Shown here piece by piece: positions 32,471-43,390 of a DNA stretch of 64,000 bases. Origin of the DNA: Prorocentrum cordatum (taxonomy: Eukaryota > Sar > Dinophyceae > Prorocentrales > Prorocentraceae); contig CAUYUJ010019604.1 of assembly GCA_963575745.1 (NCBI GenBank), positions 278,276 through 342,275 of the forward strand. The letters run 5' to 3'. Each line of letters opens with the position of its first letter. Within the stretch, counting starts at the first letter, position 1. The position numbers and the translations under genes are program-made. Below the pieces are notes generated by a model, which searched no databases, was not told where the DNA came from, and worked only from the letters and a program-made list of their open reading frames with translations.

Positions 32471-33184
32471 CTCGACTTTCCGATTCGGTTTGGGGTTATC
32501 CCGCTGGTCTCCCCAGAAACCCGATGTCGTGTCTTTGTGCGTCGTGGCGCCCCAGAGGTCTGTCCCCTTTGTGTTGGCCGGCTTTTCACCCCGAGTCTTG
32601 TTCTGACGGCCCCAGTGAGTAGTTCAGTCATTCCGCATTGTAGGGATGAGCGACTTTCCAAGGTTACCCTTATATCCTTCCCCTTTGGTCCATCCTTGGC
32701 CGCTCTCGCTGGCCGCGCCCCGCTCGCAAAGTGCCGACATGACCTTGCAAGGCCCTTGCATCCTTATCGTGCGTCCTCATTATGTTTCAAGTACTGTGCA
32801 GGCGCTCAGAGGATAAGTGTCCATCTGTTCTGCCTTAGTGTTCCATGACGCGATGAGGTCTGGCGATCGGGCCATACCTGGGGCCTCCAGCGGCCATCTC
32901 CGTTCGGGACGATCTGGGCACTTCCCAGAACGCCTTCGGCGAGGCGCAGTTGTAGGCAGGTAGCCCGCGGCAGGAGTAGCTCCCTTGGAAGCCGAAGCTT
33001 GCCCCATACCTTTCCTCGCCTTCTTGTCTACGACGCGAGGAGGTCAGGGTCGGTCTGCCGGTTTTTCTTTGCTTCGGCTCCGCCGTCCGCTCTGTCGGCC
33101 TTCGAGCCTGGTTGCCTCCATGGAGCAGGCGTCGTGCCGGATGCTAGGAGCGCCCGTTGGGAGGTCCGCACGGGGTGCCGTGGG
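32471..33184. other. No gene recognised
   Basis: Mixed sequence with no domain and no strong repeat. Confidence 0.4.
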
Positions 33185-33830
33185 GTCTATGCCGGTTGAG
33201 GAGGAGTATCAGGATGATGACGAGGATGAGGATGAGAATGAGGATGAGGATGATGAGGAGCAGGGAGGAGGAAGCTGAGGAGGAGCAGGAGGAGGAGGGA
33301 AGTCTCGGGGAACCGACGACGCGCCCGAAAACCTCGAGCCCCGAGCCTTGGCCCTCGACCTTCGCGGCGCGCGCCCGGCTCGTCATCGGCCTGCGGATGG
33401 CCCGCGGCGCGCCGCGGGGCGCGGACGGCGCGACGCGCGCGGCGCCGCGCGACCCGCGGGGCGGGGGCGGCGCGGCCTCGCGCGCCGCCGGCACGGCCAG
33501 GCCCCGGAGGACGACCGACCGACCGACCGACCGACGGTCGTCGACGACGACGGCGGCGGCTGCGGCGACGACGACAGCGGCGGAGGCGGCGGCGGCGGCG
33601 GCATCGACGGCGGCGGCTGCGGCGACGACGACGGCGGCGGCGGCGGCGGCGGCGGCTGCGGCGACGACGACAGCGGCGATGGCGGCGGCGGCGGCGGCTG
33701 CGGCGACGACGACGACGACGACAAGGACCGACGACGACGACCGACGGCAAGGACGACGACAACCGACGACGACCGACGACGACGACGACGACGACGGACG
33801 ACGACGACGACGACGACGACGATTACGGCC
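33185..33830. repeat. Compound GAT/GAG and CGA/CGG microsatellites
   Basis: GAGGAT and GAG repeats (33,190-33,300), an extremely GC-rich link (33,320-33,500), then CGAC and CGG/CGA repeats to 33,830. Ala/Thr-, Asp/Gly- and Arg-rich frames through it (up to 259 codons) are repeat translations. Confidence 0.93.
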
Positions 33831-33879
33831 AGGCTCGCACGGCCATCATCCTGAACGATTCCTTCCCTTCCGCAACGAC

Positions 33880-34090
33880 CTCATCCAGAAACAGGTTCTT
33901 CCAGACGAGTTCGTCTGGATGAGGTTGCCCGGATGAGGATGCTTGCGGGTCATGCCGTCGTTGGGTGAATTCGTCTTCGGACGAACTCGTCTCAGGATTC
34001 ATTCACCCGGAAGGAGTTGTCCTGATGAGTTCGTCCGGATGGGGATGAATTCATCGGACGAACGTGTCCGGATGAAACGGTTTCGGATGC
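33880..34090. repeat. Degenerate TTCGTCCGGATGA repeat cluster
   Basis: GAGTTCGTCTGGATGAGG-like words recur about every 20-30 bases, several as local palindromes (CCAGACGAGTTCGTCTGG at about 33,902; GGGTGAATTCGTC with ATTCATTCACCC at 33,963-34,010). Confidence 0.75.
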
Positions 34091-34383
34091 AACGGTTAGT
34101 TTTCCCAGGTTCCCGCGGGACCGCCGAGGATCAGAGGTCTAGGCCTCTCGGATGGGGTCCGAGCCGACGGGGTTGGAGGCTCGCGCCGCATGGCCGATGC
34201 ACCGCCGCGGCGGGTCGAAGTGGAGCCTGATTTTCTCCGCGCTCGCGTCGCCGATGCGTCGCCGACGTCGCCGATGCATTGACGATGCGGCGTGATCTTC
34301 CGACCCCAACTACGTAGCACCCCGCAGATGCGGATGGGAGTGAGGGGGCGGTGGGACCGTGGGCAGTCTGCGAGACTCTGCAA

Positions 34384-34716
34384 GAGCCCGCCGCAGGCGC
34401 CAAAGTGTCACAAATTAGACAATGGCGGCGCTCCTGGCGCGCATTCAGGCCCGTGAAGCGTCGGCGGTGGCAAGGCCTGCTGCCGCGTCTTTGGGCGACG
34501 CATCGTGACCAGGTTTTGTTGATGGCGTGGTGGGCTAAATCTGGGGCCCTTCGGGACCGTCCTTTTCTTCCCGCCCGCTGTCCCTCATCTGCTGGGCTGT
34601 ACGTCAGACGTGCTCAGCGGGTGAGCTGGTCTCTCGGCCATCGTGGCCGATGTGCTGTTTCACAATCGTTCAGGCCCCCAGGAGATCGCTGATAACGAGC
34701 CCGCCGCAGGCGCTGA
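34384..34716. other. 330-bp segment bounded by 17-bp direct repeats
   Basis: GAGCCCGCCGCAGGCGC stands at about 34,384 and again at about 34,700. The enclosed ~300 bp shows no terminal inverted repeat or gene. The direct repeats could be a target-site duplication or remnants of a tandem unit. Confidence 0.4.
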
Positions 34717-34734
34717 TCTTTTCTTCAAACCAAT

Positions 34735-35150
34735 GTGGATCGGTCGCGGATGGGTCGCGGGGTGGGTCGCAAGTGTGTCCCGGGTGGGTCGCGGATAGGA
34801 CGTGGGGCCGGTCGCGGGTGGGTCGTGGGGTGGGTCGCGGGGGGTCGCGAGTGGGTCGCGGGGGGTCGCGGGGTGGGTCGCGGGTGGGTCGCGGGGGGGC
34901 GCGGGTGGGTCGCGGGGTGGGTCTGGGGTGGGTCGTCGCGGGTGGGTCGCGGGTGGATCGCGGGGTGGGTCGCGGGTTGGGTCGCGGGTTGGGTCGCGGG
35001 TGGGTCGCGGGGTGGGTCGCGGGTGGGTCGCGGGTTGGGTCGCGGGTTGGGTCGCGGGGTGGGTCGCGGGGTGGATCGCGGGGTGGGTCGCGGGGTGGGT
35101 CGCGGGGTGGATCGCGGGGTGGGTCGCGGGGTGGTCGCGAGGGGGGACGA
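34735..35150. repeat. GGGTGGGTCGCGGGTT minisatellite
   Basis: About 25 irregular copies of GGGTGGGTCGCGG, 12-20 bp apart. One strand has regular runs of three or more G, so four-stranded structures are possible. Gly/Trp/Arg- and Pro/Thr-rich frames are artefacts. Confidence 0.95.
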
Positions 35151-35157
35151 CGACAAC

Positions 35158-35243
<86 letters not shown>

Positions 35244-35335
35244 ACAACATCAACATCAACAACAACAACAACAACATTAACAATATTATCAACAACAACA
35301 ACAACAACAACAACGCAACAAACATAATCCTCACC
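35151..35335. repeat. CAA microsatellite
   Basis: CAA triplets with CAG and CAT variants directly follow the G-rich minisatellite. Confidence 0.95.
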
Positions 35336-35799
35336 ACGGATTCTCAATTTAGCCACGCGCCCAGGGACAATGAATGACCGTTCGGCCCCCTCACTCTGAC
35401 TTTGACCACTTTTGGAAGGCTTCTAAGAGGTCATGCTATAGATACGGTTTATAATTCCCAAAGGGCGCCTATATTTCCAGTATTTCCGATCTTTCCACAC
35501 GAGCTGCAGCAACGATACAGTCTGCAACAACGAGCCTCGCTAGATACATCGCGGACATCTTGGAACGTTTTCTGAGCCACATCTTATCATGACATCACTC
35601 TCGCCCTACAGAAAAGTGGCAACTCCCAGATATCAAACGTATGGAACAGTCCATATATTCGAACACAGAAAAAGGCATTGACACAGCTCGCCGCGGTCTC
35701 TCGCTATCCCTGATTTGGACCTCCGACCTGTGTTTGTTCAGGGGCTTGGGCGGGCACCTCCGACGTTGGCCCCCGCTCGTATCACCCTGGGCACGACTC
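35336..35799. other. AT-richer unassigned stretch
   Basis: Less GC-rich than its surroundings (35,340-35,700). No gene or repeat was recognised. Confidence 0.4.
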
Positions 35800-36160
35800 A
35801 CACGGCATTCCCTGTGGCCGACGCCCGACTTGCAGGCAGTGCTCCTTCCATGGGGCCACTCCCTGCCCAGCCCCCGTCGTTCAGGCCCTCCGGGCAGGGA
35901 CTACGGACTGCTGACCATGCTGACTCGTGGGCCTCCGCCGGGGCCGTGGTCCACCTGTCCCCCCCCTTGGTTTCACCCTAGACGTGTCCGCCGCGTTCCC
36001 CGCTGTGGCCGCCGATCGACTTGCAGGCAGTGCTCCTTCCCTGGTGCCTCTCCGTGCCCAGCCCCCACTGCTCCCCGTCCTTGGGAACTTGAGCAGTGGC
36101 TCGCTGACAATACTGACTCGTGGGCTACCGCTGGGGCCATGGTCCACCTGTCCAATATCG
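35800..36160. repeat. 193-bp tandem duplication
   Basis: GACTTGCAGGCAGTGCTCC occurs at 35,826 and 36,018, and GGTCCACCTGTCC at 35,947 and 36,140. The copies differ at many positions. A related GGGGCCGTGGTCCACATG segment is at about 38,785. On the minus strand this reads VDHGPSGSPR in the same frame as a long open frame. That may be coincidental. Confidence 0.8.
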
Positions 36161-37005
36161 GCCTTCGGCCAGCTGTAGATGTTCTCCCCCCCGGGGCGTG
36201 ATATCCCGCGGTGCCGGGCGGCCCGCCGGGTCGGGGTGTCCCCCGCCGCTCGGCTTGGCCTCCGATCTCTTCGTCGGTCGGTGGTGTCGTCCCCCACCGT
36301 GCTGGCCTTCGCTTTGCCTTTCAAGTCGCGGTTACTCCTTCCCTCCACGGGGCCGGCGGCCGTCTTCGGCACCGTTTTGTCTTGTGCGCCCCCACCACGT
36401 GCGGACGGCTCCCTGGGCTCAGGCTTGGGTCTTCCCCGTGATGCCCTCGCCCGCCTGTCGCCACCTTGGTGTGCTGACTTCGAGCTCGTGTCCCTGTTCA
36501 GGGCTCGTGGTGGGTCAACCTGGCGCCGCTTCACGCACTGGTCCGTGGTGACCCGCGCCATGTTGGCTGCGTGGCAGCTTTGCTGCTTCCCGAACTCGTG
36601 CGTTCTGCTGCCTCGGGACTATGCGCCTACGGCCACCCTGGGATTTCGCATCATGCCAGCGCTTTCGCCTCGTTTCGGCTTTCATTATCTGACCGACGGT
36701 CCTTCGGGCCACCCTGGTTCTCACGCAGTTGTCCGGGGCTGCGTCCTTGCATTAATTTCGGCTTCTGGCCCGGGTCGTCGTGTGTCCCGACTCCCTGGTT
36801 TTCCCGACGTCGTGCATATTTGCACGCTGGCAGTACGACTTAGTTTCAGCTGCCCTTCCACTCGCCGGTTCGCCGCTATGTTGCTGCGCGAGGGCCCGCT
36901 TAGCCGCTGTAGGCGTGGCCACCCTCCGTCGTTTTCGGTTAATTCGTCGCCGCGTGCCCCGCTTTGAGTGGACTCGCCGCCGGCGCGCTCGCCCGCGGCC
37001 GCTGA
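36161..37005. other. Pyrimidine-rich stretch upstream of segment A
   Basis: Plus strand rich in C and T with many short open frames on both strands. It ends in GCGCTCGCCCGCGGCCGC and ACATATCACCACCAG, a sequence repeated before segment B and at 41.95 kb. It could be an intron, an intergenic spacer or antisense coding sequence; none can be proven. Confidence 0.4.
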
Positions 37006-38622
37006 CTAAAACATATCACCACCAGTGGCGCACAGATCCCAGCACCGAAGGATCAGAAAACCTCCTGGCCCGCCCACCAACTGACACCCTTCCTGGCCAG
37101 GATCTACGGCGTAGAAATACTGCAAGATGGTCGTTCCGGGGGCGCCCCATGGGACGGCAAGAGATGGGCTGCAGCAAGAGTTGTCGGGCATCTGACGAGC
37201 AGTGCGAAGCGCAAGGGGGCCTGGGCGGCGCGCTGCACGGTCCTGGCGCCCGACAAGGGCCCGAGTCCCTTTCGCCGCGAGCTCGCCGTCCTGGCCAGCT
37301 TCCTGGCCAGCCTGGACCCCGGAGCGCTCGCAGCTGCCTCCATCACAAACGTCGCCGAACAAGACGCCCCTGCCGTGGGCCTGGACGGCGCGCACTCGGC
37401 ACCCCCAGGGGAGGCCACGAGGTCCTGGCTTGCGCCGAAGACCGAGGAGACAGCATAACAGTGGCCGAGTCAACTGCGGACCCCAAGGCCCGACCCGACG
37501 ACGCGGCCCAGCCCAAGGAGGCCGAACCTCCCACGCAGCAGGCGGGCTGCGTTCTTCAGGCGGCAGAGCAGGACATGACATATATTCTTCTTGGTAAAGA
37601 GGCAGCGGACTTTCCAACGAACCCGTCGCCGAAGAATAAGGCCGACAGCGATGGGGTCGATTTCGGCGCCGACGAGGCCCGACCAGCGGCCTCGCCGCCG
37701 CCAGCCGAAGACGCAAAAGGTGCAGCCGAGCAGGAAGGCAGCTCCTTCCCACCTTCGCTCGACGCAGCTGGCGACGCGGCCGACGACAGCCCTCTCGGCG
37801 ACCCCCTGGGCCTCTTCGGGCAAGTTGCGGCGGGCGGGAGCAGGGCCGAGCCCTCTAAGCGAGGCGCCGGCCGAGGGTGCGCCCCGCAGGCCCGAGCGTG
37901 GCTCTGCTGAGGCCCGGGGAAGCAGCGGCTCGCAGCACAGGCCAGATCCTGGAAGTCAAGCGGCCGCAGACGGCGCCCCTGGTGGAGGCAGAACGCCGAC
38001 AATCCCGCGCGATGCGACGCCCCTGGGGACAGGAGACACAGCAGGGCCGCCAGCCGTGCCTTCGACGATCTCGTTGACCCCGTGGACGGATGCCGCGTGT
38101 ACAAGAAGGCGCTGGGCAACGTTGACCTCGACAGGTTCGGCGAGAAGCCAGCAGCCAAGATCGCGCGAGTCCAGAAGTACCTGGGGGGCGCGTCCAACGG
38201 CGTCTGGCACGCATGCACCAGGAGGCACCCTGCGGGAGCCAAAGGAATGCCGAAACGCAAACCTGCACTGAACCCCGAGGCCACCTGCCGCAACTTCCTG
38301 GACGCCTGGAAACGCTGTGGATTCGACGCCTATGAGCTGGATCGGCAACTCGACCTGCGGGTTGACTGGGACGAGGAGCGCGCAGAATGGGCGGGGCGTC
38401 AGGGCAAGGGCGGCCACCGGCCAAGGGGCAGCGCGTCCAGCTCACAGCAATCTCGGGGCTGGGACAGCTGGCCCTGGGCACTCCTGGGGCGCCGACGACT
38501 GGCAGACAGGGGGCAAGCGGGGCGGCGACCGCAACGGCGACGGGAGAGGCGACAAGCGCTCCCGCACATGGCGGTTATCCATATGTTCTTCGGCAAACCA
38601 GTGGCCTTTAGCCACGCCCTGG
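37006..38622 (+). pseudogene. Uncharacterised coding segment A (frame-interrupted)
   Basis: The most protein-like stretch in the window. 37,006-37,458 is a 150-codon open frame without any methionine (TPFLARIYGVEILQDGRSGG, RRELAVLASFLASLDPGAL). A frame change leads to 37,459-37,910, Ala/Pro/Glu/Asp-rich and ending with GDPLGLFGQ. 38,046-38,440 (FDDLVDPVDGCRVYKKALGN, CRNFLDAWKRCGFDAYELDR) is well mixed in charge and hydrophobicity. One more shift near 38,475 gives a tail WPWHSWGADDWQTGGKRGGD ending RSRTWR. The tail and the DPLGLFGQ motif have counterparts in segment B, which supports real coding descent. No family is recognised. Frame changes may be introns, assembly indels or decay. The absence of an initiator suggests the start lies in an upstream exon. 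Confidence 0.45.
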
Positions 38623-39737
38623 TAGCGCGTTCTGCCTCCCTCTTCTCTTCCTGCGTCACCATAGTCCGTGCGGCCTACAGCCGCTTTCCGGGTCTCCTCC
38701 ACTCTCCTTTCAGCACCCGCTGCCCCCTGCCCTTGTGGCCCTGGCAGCTGCCTGCTGACAGTGCCAGCGCGTGGACTGCCGCTGGGGCCGTGGTCCACAT
38801 GTTCTAGTTGGACCCTGGCCTCACTGTAGTTGTTTCTACCGCGCCTCGGCGCCCTCCGCTCGCCGCGCTCTTCGGCAGTTGCCGCGCGCCGAGCTGCCCC
38901 GCTGCCCGCGCAAAGACGGCACTGCCACGTCTCGTTCTGGCCCTTGCTCCCTTCGGGGCCCCCCTCGCCAGGCGGACGTTCCCAGTTCGCTTCTGGCGCT
39001 TGCCACGCTAATGCAGCTGTCCTGGGTGAGGTGCTTAGCCCTGCTATCGGCAGTTCCCTTGGTAGTTCTATGCGTGCTGCCATTCCGCACAGGCGCTCGA
39101 TGTCGACCTTATCCATCGTATTCCTGATGGGCAGCATGAGGCGCGTGGCCGATCCGTTTAGGTTTTCGGCGTCGATCCCTTCCATCGTCTTCCTGGCTGG
39201 CTCCTCCTCTCGTTCTCAGAGAGGAGATTGCCCCGGATCTTTTCTCCCAGGAGTGAGTGTGCGACTTCGGCAACGCCTTTCGTACTGGTTCCTGGTCAGC
39301 GACGCATTCTTGGCCATCGGCGTTATCATTGCCTCCTGGAGCCCATTGCAAGCGAGCCGCCCCCCCCCCCCAGGGGCTGCGTGCATGGATCCCTCGTGCG
39401 GTTTATCCTACGTCAAGTCCTACACGCCTTCAGCGGTCACTTGTCACCTTCGCTGCCTGTGACCTTGCCGCGCCATTTTGGCTGCGCACAGCTCCTTGGT
39501 TTAATTGGTGCATCGGCACTGCCCCAGGATCCTGGTCCTGGTTGCGGTTTGCATCGCCCGTCGGCAAGGTTTCGGGCCCCGCCCTCCTTCCTGGCACCGC
39601 TTCGCGCAGCCCGGCAGTTTGGGCATCCTCGGTTCGGCCGTCGGCCCCCGCGAGGCAGGCAACTAGGTTCGCGCGTGACCCGCCCGACCTCTGACGTTGC
39701 TGGCGCGCTCGCCTGCGGCCGCGACGAGAACAAATCC
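38623..39737. other. Pyrimidine-rich stretch between segments A and B
   Basis: C/T-rich plus strand. It has the GGGGCCGTGGTCCACATG copy (38,785) and, at its end, GGCGCGCTCGCCTGCGGCCG and AACAAATCCCCACCAG, as before segment A. Minus-strand frames of 60-250 codons exist here but are not corroborated. Confidence 0.4.
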
Positions 39738-40495
39738 CCACCAGCTGCCCGCGCGCTCGCTTCGCTTGCTTGTCTTCTCCTGCTGCGTAGTCGCGGCCCC
39801 AGTGTTCGGGCGGCTTTGGGCCCGCCTCGCGAGCCCTTTGACCGAAGTACCCCCGCCAGCGGCAGACGAGGGCCCCCAGCGGCATGACAACTCGCCCCCA
39901 CCTTCGCGCGCGGGCAGCCGCGAGGACAAGAGCGGGGATGCCCCAGAAGCTAGCCCAAGCCCGAGCGACGACCCCTTCGGCGCCTTCTGGGAGCAAGGCC
40001 CCCCTGCGCCCGCAGCCGCGGGCGCCGCTGCATCCGCCAGCTCCAGAGGTGATCCGCTACCGCCGCGGAGAAGCTACGCCGCCAGCGCAAGGCAAGCGCG
40101 CAGCACCCGGACCGTGGACAGACGCGCTGCGCCCCCTGGATACGATGACAGCTGGCGCCTTCCGACCCCTCCTCGCAGCAGCAGCGCGCGCAAGGCCTCC
40201 GACAATCTCCGGGGCCCCGTCACGGGAGGAAAAACAAACATCGAGAGCACTTGACCAATCAAAGGGGCGGAGCTCTAGCTCCCAGCACTTATCCTGGGGT
40301 TCGCGGGAAGGTTGGCCTTGGCACGGCGGAGGGCAATCGTGGCACGACCACGACTGGCACGAAGGAGGCACGCGCGGCAGGAATAATTGCGATGGTGATG
40401 ACCATGGCGACAGGAGATCCAGATGGTCGCGTCCCCCCCTGCCACCGTCGCCGCGCGCTTCGGAACCTCCAGACACCAGAAAGTGTGGCCGTTAG
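39738..40495 (+). pseudogene. Uncharacterised coding segment B, paralogue of A
   Basis: Starts after the CCCCACCAG sequence. The first frame (to 40,254) is Ala/Pro/Ser-rich with SPSDDPFGAFWEQ, comparable to GDPLGLFGQ of segment A, and RRAAPPGYDDSWRLPTPPRS. A shift near 40,200 gives the second frame: SREEKQTSRALDQSKGRSSS, GWPWHGGGQSWHDHDWHEGG, and a GDRRSRWSR end. Aligned to segment A, the tail keeps the order WPWH, DW, GG, RG, DGD/DGR, GD, RSR and W. Composition suggests a disordered, possibly nucleic-acid-binding tail, which is speculation. No catalytic domain was seen. Confidence 0.42.
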
Positions 40496-41927
40496 CCGCC
40501 TCGGCGCCACCCAATTCCCCGGCTACATGTTCAGCGTTTCCCTTCCCCCCTGCCCCCCCTCCCCCCCCCTTATCGCTGACAGCGTGGCCGTTGGCCACTT
40601 GCTTCCCTGGCTGAGCCCCCCAGCGCAGACATGCGAGGGCGCTGCGGACGCGGCAGACGGGGCCCCTTCTGCGGCAGGCAGGCGCTCCTCCAGCCCCTCA
40701 CTCCCGTCGGCGCCCCTGGCTCAGCGTCGCCGCGGAGGCCTAACACGCGCGCTCAAGCGCGCCTCCGCCTGTGACAGCGTCGTGGCGACGGTTGCGAGCC
40801 TTAAGAGGCGCGTCCGCGATTGGCGATGTGCCCCACAAAATAGGGCGATATGGATTTCGTGTTGGGAGGTGCGGCCGTTAGCCACAGCTGTTCTCAATGT
40901 GCCCTTGCCTCGCCGCCCCTCACGACCTGTCTCGGTCACCTTGCACCGCCTGGCCCGTCCCCCGCCCTTGTGGACCAGGCTCCTGGCGCTGTCAATACCT
41001 GGCACGATGCCTCTGCTGGGGCGAGGCGCAGCGCGCCGTTGCACGGCCTTGCCATCTGCTGTTGCTGCGTTCGCCCTGGCCGGCTCCGCACCTGGCCGCA
41101 GCTCGTCGCAGCCCCCCAGCTGCTGGCCTCCTGATGACTGGTGATGGCCCGGCACTGCGCCTGGCTCCGCCCCCCCCGCACTTGGGGGCCAGGCCCCATG
41201 GCGCCGTCAATGCCGGGTACGCTGGCCCCTGCTGGGGCGGGGCGCGGCGTGCCTCACGGCCTCGGCCGATGGCTGTAGTTGTTTCCACTCTGGCCCTTAC
41301 TCGGACCTGGCCACAGCCTGGCTCGGTTCCCTGGCGCTGGCCCCCCTCCTCGTGATGTCCTTTGGCTCGCGCGCCTCAGCCCTCGGCAGTCTGCGACCCT
41401 GCTCAGTCCCTCGCGCTCGGTGGCGCTCATTCTGGTCCCGTGGAGTCGGGCGAGGCACCCTGGCGCTCAGGTGACATGCGTTTTGACAAGTTCCGGCTAG
41501 AGTGTTTGCACTTCCCTGGCCTCGTTCCCAGTCACCGCCACAGCCTGGCCGTGTCTGCCGTTGCCGCCGGTCTGATGGGGCTCCGACCCGCTGGTATACT
41601 CAAGATTGGTTCGGCCTTCTTGGTTGGCCATGTGTGATCATCCCCGTTGGCCTGCAGCCTATCACGTTGGTCTGTTTTTGAAGCCCCGTACTTCGCCACG
41701 CCTGTGGCGCGTCGACCTCCAGCTCCTGGTGCGACAAGGTTCAATTCATCCTTCCTGGTGGTGTCGTCCCTGGGATACCCGCACGCTTGCCTGGTCATCT
41801 GGCAGCTCCCAGCAGCTCCTGCAAACTCAGCCCTCGGCGCAGCCATGCGTCCCTCGGCGGTAGTCCTGAGCTGACTGTGCGCGCGCTAGGTCAATGAGTT
41901 CGGCTCGTAGCCCGAGCTGACTTGTGG
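40496..41927. other. Pyrimidine-rich stretch after segment B
   Basis: Similar in composition to 36.2-37.0 and 38.6-39.7 kb. It contains three more copies of GTGGCCGTTAGCCAC or variants (about 40,485, 40,587, 40,870; one also near 38,607 after segment A). Minus-strand frames are present but unsupported. Confidence 0.4.
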
Positions 41928-42299
41928 CGCCGCTGGCGCCTTCGCCTGCGGCTGCGACGAAACAACATCCCCACCAGCGCATACATAAACAATTGCCAGG
42001 ACAGCTGCTCGAACCAGGGCAGTGTAGAAGCATGCACTGCATGGTTGCCTTGGAAGCGTGCGGGGGTGACAGAATCGGTGGGAAAAGTGAGGAAGAACAG
42101 GGAGAGGAGGAACAGAGAGAAGGAACCATGAGGTGAACATAGAGAGGAGGGAGGTGGCAGGAAGAAACGAGAGAACAGACAAATACAGGAATATACGTAG
42201 AAGCATACAGCGATGCAACCGCATTGGAAGCGTTCCGGGATCGCAGAAACGGCGGGAACATGCGCCGTATCACTTAACAAGTGTTCCCCTAACACGGCG
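41928..42299. other. Third copy of the CCCCACCAG boundary sequence
   Basis: GGCGCCTTCGCCTGCGGCTG and AACAACATCCCCACCAG (41,938-41,976) match the boundaries before segments A and B. What follows is purine-rich (GAGAGGAGG words, 42,085-42,165) with no clear homologue of segments A or B. Confidence 0.4.
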
Positions 42300-42640
42300 G
42301 CCTCATGAGGGTATTCGGGGGGCCTTCATGGAGTTATTTTGGGTTACCTGATAGTCCTTGTGGGGCCTTTCGGGGCACTCTTGGGGCCCGCTTGGGTCTT
42401 TTTTTGGGGGGGGTTCTAAGGGCGCTCTTGGGGCTCTCTGGGAGGTCTGGGAGGGTTCGTGGGGCCTTCTGGCCCCAATGGTTCAACTAACAGAGGGGGG
42501 GCCATCAATTCAGGCTCCCCATCGGAAACTCAATTCTGCCGTCTTGGAACATATCTGGGCTGCTCTAAGAGCGCCCTTGGGCGCTCTTGGCAAGGTGCAC
42601 TTTCCATTGTTTTGAAGGGGAGGCGGGGGGTGTTGTCAGG
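42300..42640 (+). repeat. GGGGCCTTC/CTCTTGGGG degenerate repeat
   Basis: Irregular repeats of GGGGCCTT, GGCACTCTTGGGGC and GGGCGCTCTTGG. Related words fill 22,430-22,640 on the same strand and 59,040-60,020 on the other strand. Confidence 0.65.
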
Positions 42641-42944
42641 GGGGTCGAAATTGCCTTGAGTTGTCGCCGGTCGGGTGGGGAAGGGGGTGTATGTGAATAA
42701 GGAGCAGTGATAGACCCGTCCCCGAAGGGGACAATTGGGGCTGGAAGAACGAACCCACAAAACCACACACCCGCAAGGGCTGGTAGGATTCCCGACCTTG
42801 GGCTCACTCGGTTTTCAATTATTGCAGCATCCGCAAGGGAGTCGCCCCCCTGCCGCCAGGTTCTCTTCTATCATAAAAAGGCTACAACATAAGAACTATA
42901 TCAGGATGTGTTGGCGCCGTCTTGAAGGCGTGCCGAAGCTGACG
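42641..42944. other. No gene recognised
   Basis: Ordinary sequence including a CCCGTCCCCGAAGGGGAC hairpin near 42,716. Confidence 0.4.
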
Positions 42945-43390
42945 CCGATGGTAATGGTGATGGGGATCTTGCGAGTGATCGTCACTTCGAGGTCGTATTC
43001 ATGGCGTAGGTTTAAAGGATCGTGGCCTCGGGGACGCGCTGCTTTCATACTTTACGAAAGATCGTGGCGTCGAGGACTCGAGTAGCGCGTCATTTGCGAA
43101 ATTCGTGGCTTTGGGCACACGTGTCTTGCACAGTTTTTACAGGAATTATTGCCTCGGGGGCGTGAACACAGCATATGTTGCTACCGTGTACGGCTTCGGG
43201 GACGCAGGTATTTCAATTTGCAAAAGATTGTGGCCTCGCGGACGTGACAAACACATATTTTACAAAAGGCTTATATCTCCGAGGTTCTAGGACGCAGGCT
43301 TCGCGTAATCGCACGTGTTTATTGATTGCTCTGGGGACTCAAGTATGGTGTAATTTACCGATTGTGGTTCCAGGGACGCGACTATGGAAG
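42945..43390 (+). repeat. ~42-bp degenerate minisatellite, about ten copies
   Basis: CGTGGCCTCGGGGACGCG and variants recur near 42,982, 43,020, 43,066, 43,106, 43,148, 43,189, 43,229, 43,275, 43,323 and 43,364, spaced 38-48 bp. They are separated by AT-richer linkers such as TTTACAAAAG. Confidence 0.82.

Noticed and set aside
33157-35327. Ala/Thr/Asp/Gly-rich and Gly/Trp/Arg-rich long frames
   Set aside because: Direct products of CGA/CGG microsatellites and of the GGGTGGGTCGCGG minisatellite.
35881-36561. 226-codon minus-strand frame, basic and Pro-rich
   Set aside because: It includes the 193-bp tandem duplication, which inflates open length. Related minus-strand frames at 38.4-39.2 kb share only the VDHGPSGSPR repeat. 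Kept as possible but not called.
39462-39485. Resemblance to the dinoflagellate spliced leader (CGCCATTTTGGCTGCG)
   Set aside because: Only about 12 central bases match; the expected 5' CCGTAG and 3' CTCAAG are absent, and no donor or Sm-like context follows.
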